Shown here in pieces: positions 1-5,151 of a stretch of DNA of 5,151 nt. Below the pieces are notes generated by a model. It saw nothing but the letters and a program-made list of their open reading frames with translations, was not told where the DNA came from and made no database searches. Origin of the DNA: Acidimicrobiales bacterium (lineage in GTDB: Bacteria; Actinomycetota; Acidimicrobiia; Acidimicrobiales; Poriferisodalaceae). Location of the stretch: contig JASMKJ010000377.1 of NCBI GenBank assembly GCA_030749275.1, forward strand, positions 1-5,151, written 5' to 3'. Made by a program: the position numbers and the translations under genes. How positions within the stretch are numbered: position 1 is the stretch's first letter; each line of letters begins with the position of its first letter.

Positions 1-172
1 AACCCTTCGAATCCTGTAAATAGTTTCCCTGTATCGTCGCGCACGCTTTGACTTGCACGACAACCGCACCCACACACCCGCCTTGCATCCCGAGAGATAT
101 GGCTGAAAACTTGATCAAACGCGTTCGCCACGAGAAGGCTCCTTAACTCCAATTGCCGTTTTCAATACTCAA

Positions 173-198
173 GTTCCACTTTACGAAACATGGTTCCA
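173..198 (-). promoter_or_regulatory. Predicted three-half-site operator, copy A
   Basis: On the minus strand the half-sites are TGGAAC (198-193), GTTTCG (189-184) and TGGAAC (178-173), separated by 3 and 5 bases. The outer two are identical and exactly 20 bases apart, about two helical turns, so a regulator could contact them from the same face. The middle one is in inverted orientation. The same arrangement recurs at 2960-2985. Alternating GGAA/TTTC-type half-sites resemble the imperfect palindromes bound by IclR-family regulators, but that family assignment is inference. Placement just after the leftward -10 suggests repression or autoregulation. Confidence 0.5.
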
Positions 199-203
199 TT
201 TTT

Positions 204-232
204 AATATAGCGAAGCCCCGTTGTTCCTGCAA
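204..232 (-). promoter_or_regulatory. Predicted sigma70-type promoter, leftward
   Basis: Read on the minus strand, TTGCAG (232-227) is followed after exactly 17 bases by TATATT (209-204), which matches the TATAAT consensus at 5 of 6 positions. The -35 is weak (3 of 6). Transcription would start near 197, at the edge of the operator, and run left out of the window. The call is strengthened because the equivalent positions in the copy at 2925-2953 also form a -35, a 17-base spacer and a -10, each -10 coming directly after CGC. A weaker rightward pair, TTTACG (180-185) with TAATAT (203-208) at 17-base spacing, overlaps it, so divergent transcription toward the gene at 556 is possible. Confidence 0.45.
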
Positions 233-332
233 GCCTCCATTCGGGGGGTTCTCTTGAGCTTGCTGCAAATTGAGACCGTACAGGATGAGCTTATTTGAAA
301 ATTTTATAAACGGGCAACCACGATAAGTCATT

Positions 333-345
333 GACCCTGAGGGTC
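333..345. repeat. 13-base interrupted palindrome
   Basis: GACCCT and AGGGTC form perfect 6-base arms around a single G. It lies about 210 bases before the start at 556, and a TTGACC hexamer overlaps its left arm. It may be a regulator binding site; there is no T-run to make it a terminator. Chance occurrence cannot be excluded. Confidence 0.25.
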
Positions 346-555
346 TGCGCCACTGCGGTTTTCTGGATCGTGCTGCTCGACGAAGATCGAACGGTACATT
401 CGCCCATTCATTCGCTCAAGGGGGTCAGAGTGTAAGATTAGGTCAAATTGTGACGGTATGGCAGGTCATGATTTCCCGGGAATATGCCGTTCTAGAGCGC
501 CCCAGATGGAGCGAATATGGACTGAATGGCGAGATCTTGAAGAGCAGGGAGAGGA

Positions 556-1644
556 ATGGGAAAAAGTCACCAAGACCCGCAAGCGGGAGCGAACAACCTG
601 CTTGTGAATTGTATCGGCGTGAAACCCGGGGAGACCGTTCTAATCATCCGGGAGCGCGAGGGCATCGACTACTACGACGAAGGCGTCCCGGAACTTGTCG
701 GGCAAGCAGCCGGTGACATGGGCGCGAATGTGACCACAGTGTGCGAACCGATGTTGAAGGGGCCCGAGCATGTGCCCGATGAGATCTCGCGAGGTATCCA
801 ACGCGCCGACCACACGATCTTCTTTTCGCGAATAGGGGACCAAATCCGCTTCAGCAAGCTGGAGGGAGGTGGGACTAAGACGATGTGTTACGCGCTCAAC
901 CTCGAATATCTCGGCTCCGAATTCTGCACTGTGCCGCATGGCCTGATGGACAGGATTCTCGCCAAACTCGAAGCAGAGATCGACGTAGCTCGGGAGTGGC
1001 ACATTACCTGTCCATTGGGAACCGATGTCCGCGGGGAGCACGACTTTGAACCACCGGAACCGGGCACGAAATCAGGGTTCTCCCTCCTCAATTTCCCGAT
1101 CGGCACGTTCCGGCCACTAAGTTGCAAGACGATGAATGGTCGCGTCGTCGTCTCGCGTTGGCTGACACCCTCCGGCTCGCACCTCTACGAGCCAGACCAT
1201 CTGATCATCGACAACCCAATTGCTGCCATTGTAAAGGATGGCCGCATTACCGGATTCGATGGTGACTCCGAAACCGTCCGAAAGGTCGAGAAGCACTATC
1301 ACACGGTCGCCGGGCAACTCGATATCAATCCCGACATCGTGCATTCTTGGCACGCTGGAATCAACGGGCAAACTTACTATTCCGATCCGCCGACTGAAAA
1401 TCTATGGCGTTGGGCGAACCTGACATTTTCTAGCCCGCGACGGCTTCATTTCCACACATGCGGGGATTATCCGCCTGGCGAGATTGCTTGGTCGATCTAC
1501 GACCAGTCCGTCTATTTCGATTCGGTTCTGTACTGGAAGGACGGACGCTTCGTCTATCTTGATCGGGAAGATCTACACGCTCTGTTGGATGAGTTCCCCA
1601 CGGGAGCAAAAGCGCTCCAGATGCGCACGGATATCGGCGTATAG
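556..1644 (+). CDS. M29 aminopeptidase / NicX-like family protein
   Basis: This is a soluble 362-residue protein with no signal peptide. It resembles the M29 (AmpS/AmpT) metallopeptidase fold that also includes NicX, the iron-dependent 2,5-dihydroxypyridine 5,6-dioxygenase. The evidence is the N-terminal stretch at residues 13-31 (NNLL near 13-16, VKPGETVLI at 22-30), the TCPLGTD segment at 151-157 that matches the family's GTD(L) motif, and a C-terminal strand pattern (YFD at 320-322, then KDGR). The length fits the roughly 350-residue NicX class. The expected metal-binding residues look altered: the family's P-x-GE site reads PIGT (181-184), and the H-x-D pair seems replaced by E-x-A near 309-311. 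His263, His266, His298 and His300 could act instead. The start at 556 has AGGGAGAGG just upstream, and a stop at 538-540 in the same frame excludes a longer protein. It lies 57 bases before the amidohydrolase gene and is probably co-transcribed. The fold call is fair; peptidase versus ring-cleavage or other activity is open. Confidence 0.65.
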   Translation: MGKSHQDPQAGANNLLVNCIGVKPGETVLIIREREGIDYYDEGVPELVGQAAGDMGANVTTVCEPMLKGPEHVPDEISRGIQRADHTIFFSRIGDQIRFSKLEGGGTKTMCYALNLEYLGSEFCTVPHGLMDRILAKLEAEIDVAREWHITCPLGTDVRGEHDFEPPEPGTKSGFSLLNFPIGTFRPLSCKTMNGRVVVSRWLTPSGSHLYEPDHLIIDNPIAAIVKDGRITGFDGDSETVRKVEKHYHTVAGQLDINPDIVHSWHAGINGQTYYSDPPTENLWRWANLTFSSPRRLHFHTCGDYPPGEIAWSIYDQSVYFDSVLYWKDGRFVYLDREDLHALLDEFPTGAKALQMRTDIGV

Positions 1645-1701
1645 CGGAAAGGGAGCCTGCAACACCGCCTTTCGTATTCAGCCCCAAGGTGACAGATTTC
1701 C

Positions 1702-2703
1702 ATGCCATACCCTCCCGCTATCGATATGCACTCTCATTACCACGGCGCCGGTGTCCTCGACGTGCTACGGCGTCGAAAGGCGACTCCTCGGCTGGAGGTC
1801 GGAGCAGACGGCACAGATATGTTGGTGACATCGACAAAGAAGATGGTGTTCAAGGAGCATGACAGGTCGATCGAAACCCGAATCGAATTCATGGACTCGA
1901 TTGGGTTGACCAAGCAGCTCCTGGTGTTCCCCGGGAATATGGGTATCGATGTTCTGCCCGTCGCCGAGGCCATTCCAATTGTTACAGCCTACAACGATGG
2001 ACTTGCGGAGCAACGTCGCCGAAATTCCGATCGCTTTGTTACGCTTGCTGGTCTTCCGTTCGCCGACATGAATGCCGCGGTGCGTGAATTGCGACGTGCC
2101 CGACTTGAGCTCGGGCACATTGGTGCAATTATCCCGACAGGCTATGTCACCGATCTCGAAACGTTGGAACGCTTGAGGTCTCTATTCAATGTTGCCGACG
2201 AGATTGGCGCTCATTTCTTGATTCACCCGGGCCCACGCCACGATCAACTCAATATCGACTCAACTACTCAAGATTTTGCCATGCAGCGGGCGTCTGTATT
2301 GGATCTTCAGAACGGCGTATCTCATGCAGTGGTCACGTTAACGCTTTCGGACTTCCTCAAGAATTTCTCCAATGTTTCGGTTCAGGTGATCAACCTCGGA
2401 GGCACAATTCCCTTCATACTCGAGCGCATGGAGTATGTCGTAGAGGTGCGCACACCGGACGCGCCTCGCGACTTGGCCAGGCGCCTGCGTCGTCTCTACG
2501 TCGACAGCGGTTCAATGGGCTCGCGCGCCCTCGAGCTCGCCGTCCGCGTATTCGGTGCAGACCGTGTCATGCTGGGCACCGACTTCCCGTTTTTTCCAAC
2601 CTCGCGCGCCCAGGATGCTGTCGAAGAAGCGAACTTGACCAACGAGCAGAAAACAATGGTCAGGATGACAACGGCCGAGACGTTGCTTGATAGGTACCAA
2701 TGA
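1702..2703 (+). CDS. Amidohydrolase family protein (ACMSD-like decarboxylase/hydrolase)
   Basis: This is a cytoplasmic 333-residue TIM-barrel protein of the amidohydrolase-related family (PF04909 type), which includes aminocarboxymuconate-semialdehyde decarboxylase, gamma-resorcylate decarboxylase and related hydrolases. Visible features in order are: the metal motif D-M-H-S-H with His10 and His12; the YND segment at 97-99; His175 in IHPG, the expected third ligand; the glycine motif NLGGTIPF at 231-238; YVDSG at 266-270; and Asp294 in LGTDFPF, the usual final metal ligand. The C-terminus looks complete. Oddly, the glycine motif normally begins with His (HxGG), the residue acting as acid/base in ACMSD, but here it is Asn231 (AAC, 2392-2394). 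The start has AAGGTGA at 1686-1692, nine bases upstream. The gene follows the M29/NicX-like gene by 57 bases, and its product probably works in the same pathway. Decarboxylase or hydrolase activity and the substrate are not determined by sequence. Confidence 0.85.
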   Translation: MPYPPAIDMHSHYHGAGVLDVLRRRKATPRLEVGADGTDMLVTSTKKMVFKEHDRSIETRIEFMDSIGLTKQLLVFPGNMGIDVLPVAEAIPIVTAYNDGLAEQRRRNSDRFVTLAGLPFADMNAAVRELRRARLELGHIGAIIPTGYVTDLETLERLRSLFNVADEIGAHFLIHPGPRHDQLNIDSTTQDFAMQRASVLDLQNGVSHAVVTLTLSDFLKNFSNVSVQVINLGGTIPFILERMEYVVEVRTPDAPRDLARRLRRLYVDSGSMGSRALELAVRVFGADRVMLGTDFPFFPTSRAQDAVEEANLTNEQKTMVRMTTAETLLDRYQ

Positions 2704-2924
2704 TATTACTGAATTTCAACACCGTTTCGTGGCGAACATTGCCGGCTCCGGTGCCGATGGACCAACCAACGGTGAAGTATGCGCGCAGCCGGAGGTGGTG
2801 GCTTATGAAGGACGGGTATCGATCGGAATACGGCCAAGGACGGCGGGAATGGAGGTGGCGGTGCGCTCAGATGGGAAATCGAGCGTCATCATTCGAGCAA
2901 GCGGAATCAGTCGCAATATTCGGC

Positions 2925-2953
2925 TTGAATCTTGAGGCCACGCCCGCTAAAGT
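2925..2953 (+). promoter_or_regulatory. Predicted sigma70-type promoter for the transporter genes
   Basis: TTGAAT (2925-2930, 4 of 6 to consensus) is followed after 17 bases by TAAAGT (2948-2953, 4 of 6). On its own this is modest, but it lines up with the promoter of the inverted copy near the left end, with CGC directly before the -10 and a TTAAAAA tract directly before the operator in both. The start of transcription would fall around 2960, at the first operator half-site, about 200 bases before the permease start codon. Confidence 0.45.
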
Positions 2954-2959
2954 TAAAAA

Positions 2960-2985
2960 CGGAAAAAAGTTTCGTTAAATGGAAT
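2960..2985 (+). promoter_or_regulatory. Predicted three-half-site operator, copy B
   Basis: The half-sites are CGGAAA (2960-2965), GTTTCG (2969-2974) and TGGAAT (2980-2985), with 3-base and 5-base gaps exactly as in copy A on the minus strand at 173-198. Over the 32 positions beginning with TTAAAAA, 26 match between the copies, and the central GTTTCGT is identical. Retention of the half-sites with differences mostly outside them looks like a shared regulator site, not a recent duplication. The position at the likely transcription start fits repression. An IclR-family regulator is a reasonable guess only. Confidence 0.5.
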
Positions 2986-3019
2986 TCTTGTGATGGTGAG
3001 ATTGCTGCAAGGCGAGACT

Positions 3020-3032
3020 GTTTCAGCGAAAC
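3020..3032. repeat. Small inverted repeat in the transporter leader
   Basis: GTTTC and GAAAC are perfect 5-base inverted arms around AGC. The right arm extended by one base reads CGAAAC, the complement of the middle operator half-site GTTTCG, so this could be a secondary site for the same regulator. The arm spacing differs from the main operator and the match is short, so chance is possible. Confidence 0.25.
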
Positions 3033-3153
3033 ATGCCTCAGCGATCATCAATGCGAACGATATTGGAAGGCTCGGTGCGTAGCTGAAAACTGTTTGATCG
3101 CGATGCGCACCGGATTGGATTGCATTTGTGAAGTTGGGGTGGGCGCTACCGAC

Positions 3154-3160
3154 GGGGGGT
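3154..3160 (+). promoter_or_regulatory. G-rich ribosome binding site of the livH-like gene
   Basis: A run of six G then T lies four bases before the ATG at 3165 and acts as the only purine-rich ribosome binding site near it. It overlaps the alternative GTG start at 3159, which would have no site of its own, so it favours ATG 3165. Confidence 0.45.
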
Positions 3161-3164
3161 GGGC

Positions 3165-4046
3165 ATGGCCGATATGTTGCAGTTTCTGATCTCGGGGCTC
3201 GTCATAGGCAGTATTTACGGCCTCGCCGGGATCGGCTTCACCTGTATCTACAACGTAACCGGTATCGTCAACTTCGCACAGGGCGACAAGGCGATGATTG
3301 GCGCCATGTTCGCTATAACCTTCTCCCAACTCGGTCTACCTCTTCTCGTTACCATCGTGCTGGCGGCCGCTTTGACGGGCGTGCTGGCCGTAGGTATAGA
3401 AAAGGTCGCGATTGGTCCCATCGGCGGCAACATCTGGCGCGGCATCATCGTCACGATTGGCGTCGGGATTGTCCTCCGCGGGATCGCGGTCGTTATCTGG
3501 GGAACGGAAGCGCGGGGACTCGAGGCGTTCTCTGGCGAAGATCCGATTTATTTCTTCGGCGCGACGATCACGCCGCAGTCACTGTGGGTCATCGGCATAA
3601 CCTTCGTGCTGACTCTCGGCCTCGCGTTATTCTTCCAGTTGACATTTATCGGAAAGGCCTTCCGGGCTTGCGCCGTGAACCCCTTCGCTGCCCGCATCGT
3701 CGGCATCGAAATAAGCACTATGAGTCCCATTGCGTTTTTCATCAGCGGCCTTCTAGGCGCGATTGCCGGCATCATCGTAGCCCCGATCATACTGATGCAG
3801 TACGACACCGGGCTTATCATCGGTCTGAAGGGGTTCGTCGCTTGCATTGTCGGCGGATTCGGTAATCCATTTGGCGCTCTCCTCGGCGGACTGATTCTCG
3901 GTGTCGCAGAGTCGTTCTCGGCCGGTTACCTGAGTTCCGGCTACAAGAACGCTATTGCGTTCGTCTTTCTTCTCGGATTCCTCATCTTTCGCCCTGAGGG
4001 TCTCTTCTGGGAATTGGATAGCAAGCTCACGAAGCAAGAGAAATGA
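3165..4046 (+). CDS. livH: HAAT-family ABC transporter permease, LivH-like
   Basis: This is one of two inner-membrane channel subunits of an ABC importer of the hydrophobic/branched-chain amino acid transporter family. In that family such systems carry amino acids, amides, urea or aromatic acids. From ATG 3165 it has 293 residues, the usual LivH length, with about eight hydrophobic segments (roughly 5-27, 42-55, 58-80, 93-113, 139-161, 188-211, 221-252, 260-277). Family signatures are VNFAQGDKAMIGA at 35-47 and the ATPase-contact loop GKAFRACAVNPFAARIVGI at 163-181, which matches the LivH coupling region. A GTG at 3159 would add two residues, but ATG 3165 is better placed behind the G-rich site. 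The stop overlaps the next start by four bases (ATGA at 4043-4046), a sign of translational coupling. The gene is probably the first of its operon, under the promoter near 2925. Substrate is unknown. Confidence 0.92.
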   Translation: MADMLQFLISGLVIGSIYGLAGIGFTCIYNVTGIVNFAQGDKAMIGAMFAITFSQLGLPLLVTIVLAAALTGVLAVGIEKVAIGPIGGNIWRGIIVTIGVGIVLRGIAVVIWGTEARGLEAFSGEDPIYFFGATITPQSLWVIGITFVLTLGLALFFQLTFIGKAFRACAVNPFAARIVGIEISTMSPIAFFISGLLGAIAGIIVAPIILMQYDTGLIIGLKGFVACIVGGFGNPFGALLGGLILGVAESFSAGYLSSGYKNAIAFVFLLGFLIFRPEGLFWELDSKLTKQEK

Positions 4047-4993
4047 AAGTCCTGATCGCTCTCGCAGGCTTGTTGGTTCTGCCGTTTCTGGAGAGCGGCT
4101 ACCTTACCAATCTGTTCATCGTGATCATGCTCCATGCGCTTCCCGCCGTCGGGGTTTCCTTGTTGATGGGCTACACCGGGCAGATCTCGCTCGGCCATGC
4201 GGCATTCTATGGTCTCGGGGCATACGTGTCGGCCGCTTTCAGCGTTTACATGGGTATCTCGCCATGGATCAGCATCATCCTCGCGGTAATCATCATCGGT
4301 GTGATCTCGTCGTATCTCGGATGGGTTATCTTCCGACTTCGGGGTCACTATCTCGCGGTCGCGACGCTCGGGTTTGGCGTCATTGTCAGCATCGCCTTCG
4401 TCGAGCTTCGAGATTGGACCGGTGGACCGAACGGGTTGCCTGGAATCCCGCCACTGACGGCCTTTGGCTACGATATTGCTTCCGATCAAAGCTTCTATTT
4501 CGTCGCCTGGGCAGCGTTGATGCTGACGGTGTGGGTCGCCCAGAACCTGGTCAACGCCCCCGTTGGTCTCGTCATGCGCGGCATTGCTGAAAGCGAGCGC
4601 GCCGTTGCCTCCCTGGGCAATGACGTAAACGGATTGAAACGAAAGATCTTGGTGCTCAGCGCGGTCTTCGCGGCCGTTAGCGGGGGACTCTATGCCCACT
4701 ACATAGGCTACATCAGCCCCCAACCCTTCAGTATCGATTTCTCCATCAAACTCGTCGTCATCATCGCTATCGGCGGTTTTCGTAGCATAGCCGGCGTTCT
4801 CTTCGCGACGTTGTTCGTCACCGTCATCACCGAACCACTTCAGGAACTCGGCTACTACGACGTCGTCGTCTACGGCCTATTCCTCGTGATCATCATCGCC
4901 TACATGCCGCAAGGCCTCTTGCAGGGCTTGTACGGGTACGGACATCGGATGTTCTTGTCCGTTCGCCGGCGCCAGGGCTCGCCCTCCACGTAG
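4043..4993 (+). CDS. livM: HAAT-family ABC transporter permease, LivM-like
   Basis: This is the second membrane subunit of the same importer, with 316 residues and eight or nine hydrophobic segments. The hallmark LivM motif GYTGQISLGHAAFYGLGAY is at 43-61, followed by TGGPNGLPGIP at 126-136 and the ATPase-contact loop around 175-195 (GLVMRGIAESERAVASLG). The late glycine motif, usually close to GGxGTxxGPxxGA, reads GGFRSIAGVLFA at 244-255, a mild departure. The C-terminal tail is basic and probably cytoplasmic. It lacks the long N-terminal extension of E. coli LivM, as is common in proteobacterial paralogues. The start codon overlaps the livH-like stop, so translation is likely coupled. LivH- and LivM-like subunits are expected to pair as a heterodimer with two ATPases. 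The ATPase gene follows after 30 bases. Confidence 0.92.
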   Translation: MKVLIALAGLLVLPFLESGYLTNLFIVIMLHALPAVGVSLLMGYTGQISLGHAAFYGLGAYVSAAFSVYMGISPWISIILAVIIIGVISSYLGWVIFRLRGHYLAVATLGFGVIVSIAFVELRDWTGGPNGLPGIPPLTAFGYDIASDQSFYFVAWAALMLTVWVAQNLVNAPVGLVMRGIAESERAVASLGNDVNGLKRKILVLSAVFAAVSGGLYAHYIGYISPQPFSIDFSIKLVVIIAIGGFRSIAGVLFATLFVTVITEPLQELGYYDVVVYGLFLVIIIAYMPQGLLQGLYGYGHRMFLSVRRRQGSPST

Positions 4994-5023
4994 CCGGAAC
5001 AGCAGGACCAAGAGGCCTAATTA

Positions 5024-5151
5024 ATGTCGCTTGTCGTTAACGATATCAGCATGAATTTCGGTGGCCTTCAGGCGCTTCAAGACGTTGCATTCCGGGTCGA
5101 TGAAGGAGAGATGGTGGCCTTGATCGGTCCAAATGGCGCTGGCAAGAGCAC
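5024..5151 (+). CDS. livG: HAAT-family ABC transporter ATPase, LivG-like (cut by window end)
   Basis: Only the first 42 complete codons are present. The visible part has the ABC ATPase beginning: a first strand ([12 protein letters not shown], 3-14), the LQALQDVAF segment at 15-23, and Walker A, GPNGAGKS, at 35-42, ending at the window edge just before the expected Thr. The MNFGGLQAL pattern is typical of LivG and less so of LivF, whose N-terminus usually has a different signature. AGAGG at 5011-5015 lies eight bases before the ATG, a good ribosome binding site. The 30-base gap after the livM-like gene and the shared direction place it in the same operon. It would couple ATP hydrolysis to uptake on the cytoplasmic face of the permeases. 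The remaining domain, including Walker B and the signature motif, lies outside the window. Confidence 0.9.
   Translation, partial: MSLVVNDISMNFGGLQALQDVAFRVDEGEMVALIGPNGAGKS

Larger units (their letters stand above)
1..555. other. Upstream non-coding region with a left-facing promoter-operator
   Basis: I see no convincing gene here. The short open frames on either strand have no recognisable protein, and one of them runs across the operator. The region contains a left-facing promoter and operator (about 173-232), an AT-rich patch with a TATAAA hexamer at 305-310 but no good -35 partner, a TTGACC hexamer at 331-336 without a matching -10, and a 13-base palindrome (333-345). A weak GTCA/TGAC inverted pair lies at 442-454. 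The promoter for the gene starting at 556 is not obvious. The first 88 bases stay open on the minus strand from an ATG at 88-86 to the window edge, but with no ribosome binding site and no familiar sequence. Confidence 0.6.
2704..3164. other. Intergenic region separating the enzyme and transporter genes
   Basis: This 461-base stretch has no recognisable gene. Two overlapping open frames begin at or just before the preceding stop codon (2687-2935 and 2700-2978), but they share the same DNA, match nothing familiar, and the longer one ends inside the predicted operator. No hairpin with a T-run is seen after 2703, so termination between the units is not established. The region contains a rightward promoter (2925-2953), an operator (2960-2985) and a small inverted repeat (3020-3032). 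About 180 bases of leader separate the operator from the livH start. Confidence 0.6.

Noticed and set aside
1..88. Minus-strand frame open from an ATG at 88-86 to the left edge (28 further codons)
   Set aside because: No ribosome binding site, no recognisable sequence, and too short to judge. It is downstream of the leftward promoter, so a gene start there remains possible but unsupported.
99..146. Plus-strand 15-codon frame beginning ATGGCTGAAAAC
   Set aside because: Very short, with no family resemblance; it could be leader sequence or chance.
143..331. 62-residue minus-strand open frame
   Set aside because: It lies across the predicted leftward promoter and operator and resembles no known protein.
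458..607. 49-residue plus-strand frame overlapping the start of the M29/NicX-like gene
   Set aside because: Charged but unrecognisable; it overlaps a well-supported gene out of frame and has no clear ribosome binding site.
1647..1673. GAAAGG/CCTTTC inverted pair between the two enzyme genes as a terminator
   Set aside because: Only six base pairs with a 15-base loop and no T-run; the genes are closely spaced and probably co-transcribed.
2700..2978. 92-residue plus-strand frame whose ATG overlaps the amidohydrolase stop
   Set aside because: The ATGA overlap is suggestive, but the product is unrecognisable, rich in Arg and Trp in a way typical of non-coding frames, and its stop codon lies in the predicted operator.
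2932..3189. 85-residue plus-strand frame running into the livH-like gene
   Set aside because: Cysteine-rich, unrecognisable, covers the operator and overlaps the permease start.
1..5151. CRISPR array, tRNA, rRNA, insertion sequence or transposase
   Set aside because: I found no regularly spaced direct repeats, no RNA gene signatures, and no transposase-like reading frame.

Overview
The window looks like part of a catabolic or uptake gene cluster from a proteobacterium. The moderately high GC content, the codon choice and the HAAT-type (branched-chain amino acid family) ABC transporter with hydrolase-type genes beside it are most like soil Alphaproteobacteria such as the Rhizobiales. This placement is inferred from style, since no rRNA or other marker gene is present.

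Layout: positions 1-555 hold no convincing gene. Within them is a promoter-operator module that points left (about 173-232) and a short palindrome (333-345). Two genes on the plus strand follow. The first (556-1644) encodes a protein related to M29 aminopeptidases and NicX-type 2,5-dihydroxypyridine dioxygenases. The second (1702-2703) encodes an amidohydrolase-superfamily protein of the ACMSD-like decarboxylase/hydrolase branch. Positions 2704-3164 are non-coding as far as can be judged. They hold a second copy of the promoter-operator module, pointing right (2925-2985), about 180 bases ahead of the transporter. Then come two inner-membrane permease genes that overlap by 4 bases (livH-like 3165-4046, livM-like 4043-4993) and the start of a livG-like ATPase gene (5024 to the window edge, cut just after Walker A).

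Working together (inference): the HAAT importer would bring in a small organic acid, amino acid or aromatic compound, and the two enzymes upstream would act on it or on a product of it. A NicX-like fold, an ACMSD-like enzyme and a HAAT importer side by side fit breakdown of an aromatic or N-heteroaromatic acid, but the substrate cannot be read from the sequence. No periplasmic binding-protein gene lies in the window.

The points most worth a second look are: (1) two inverted, non-identical copies of one promoter plus three-half-site operator, which suggest a shared regulator controlling the transporter and an unseen gene to the left; (2) an Asn in the amidohydrolase where the family's catalytic His is expected; (3) apparent loss of the usual metal ligands in the M29/NicX-like protein.
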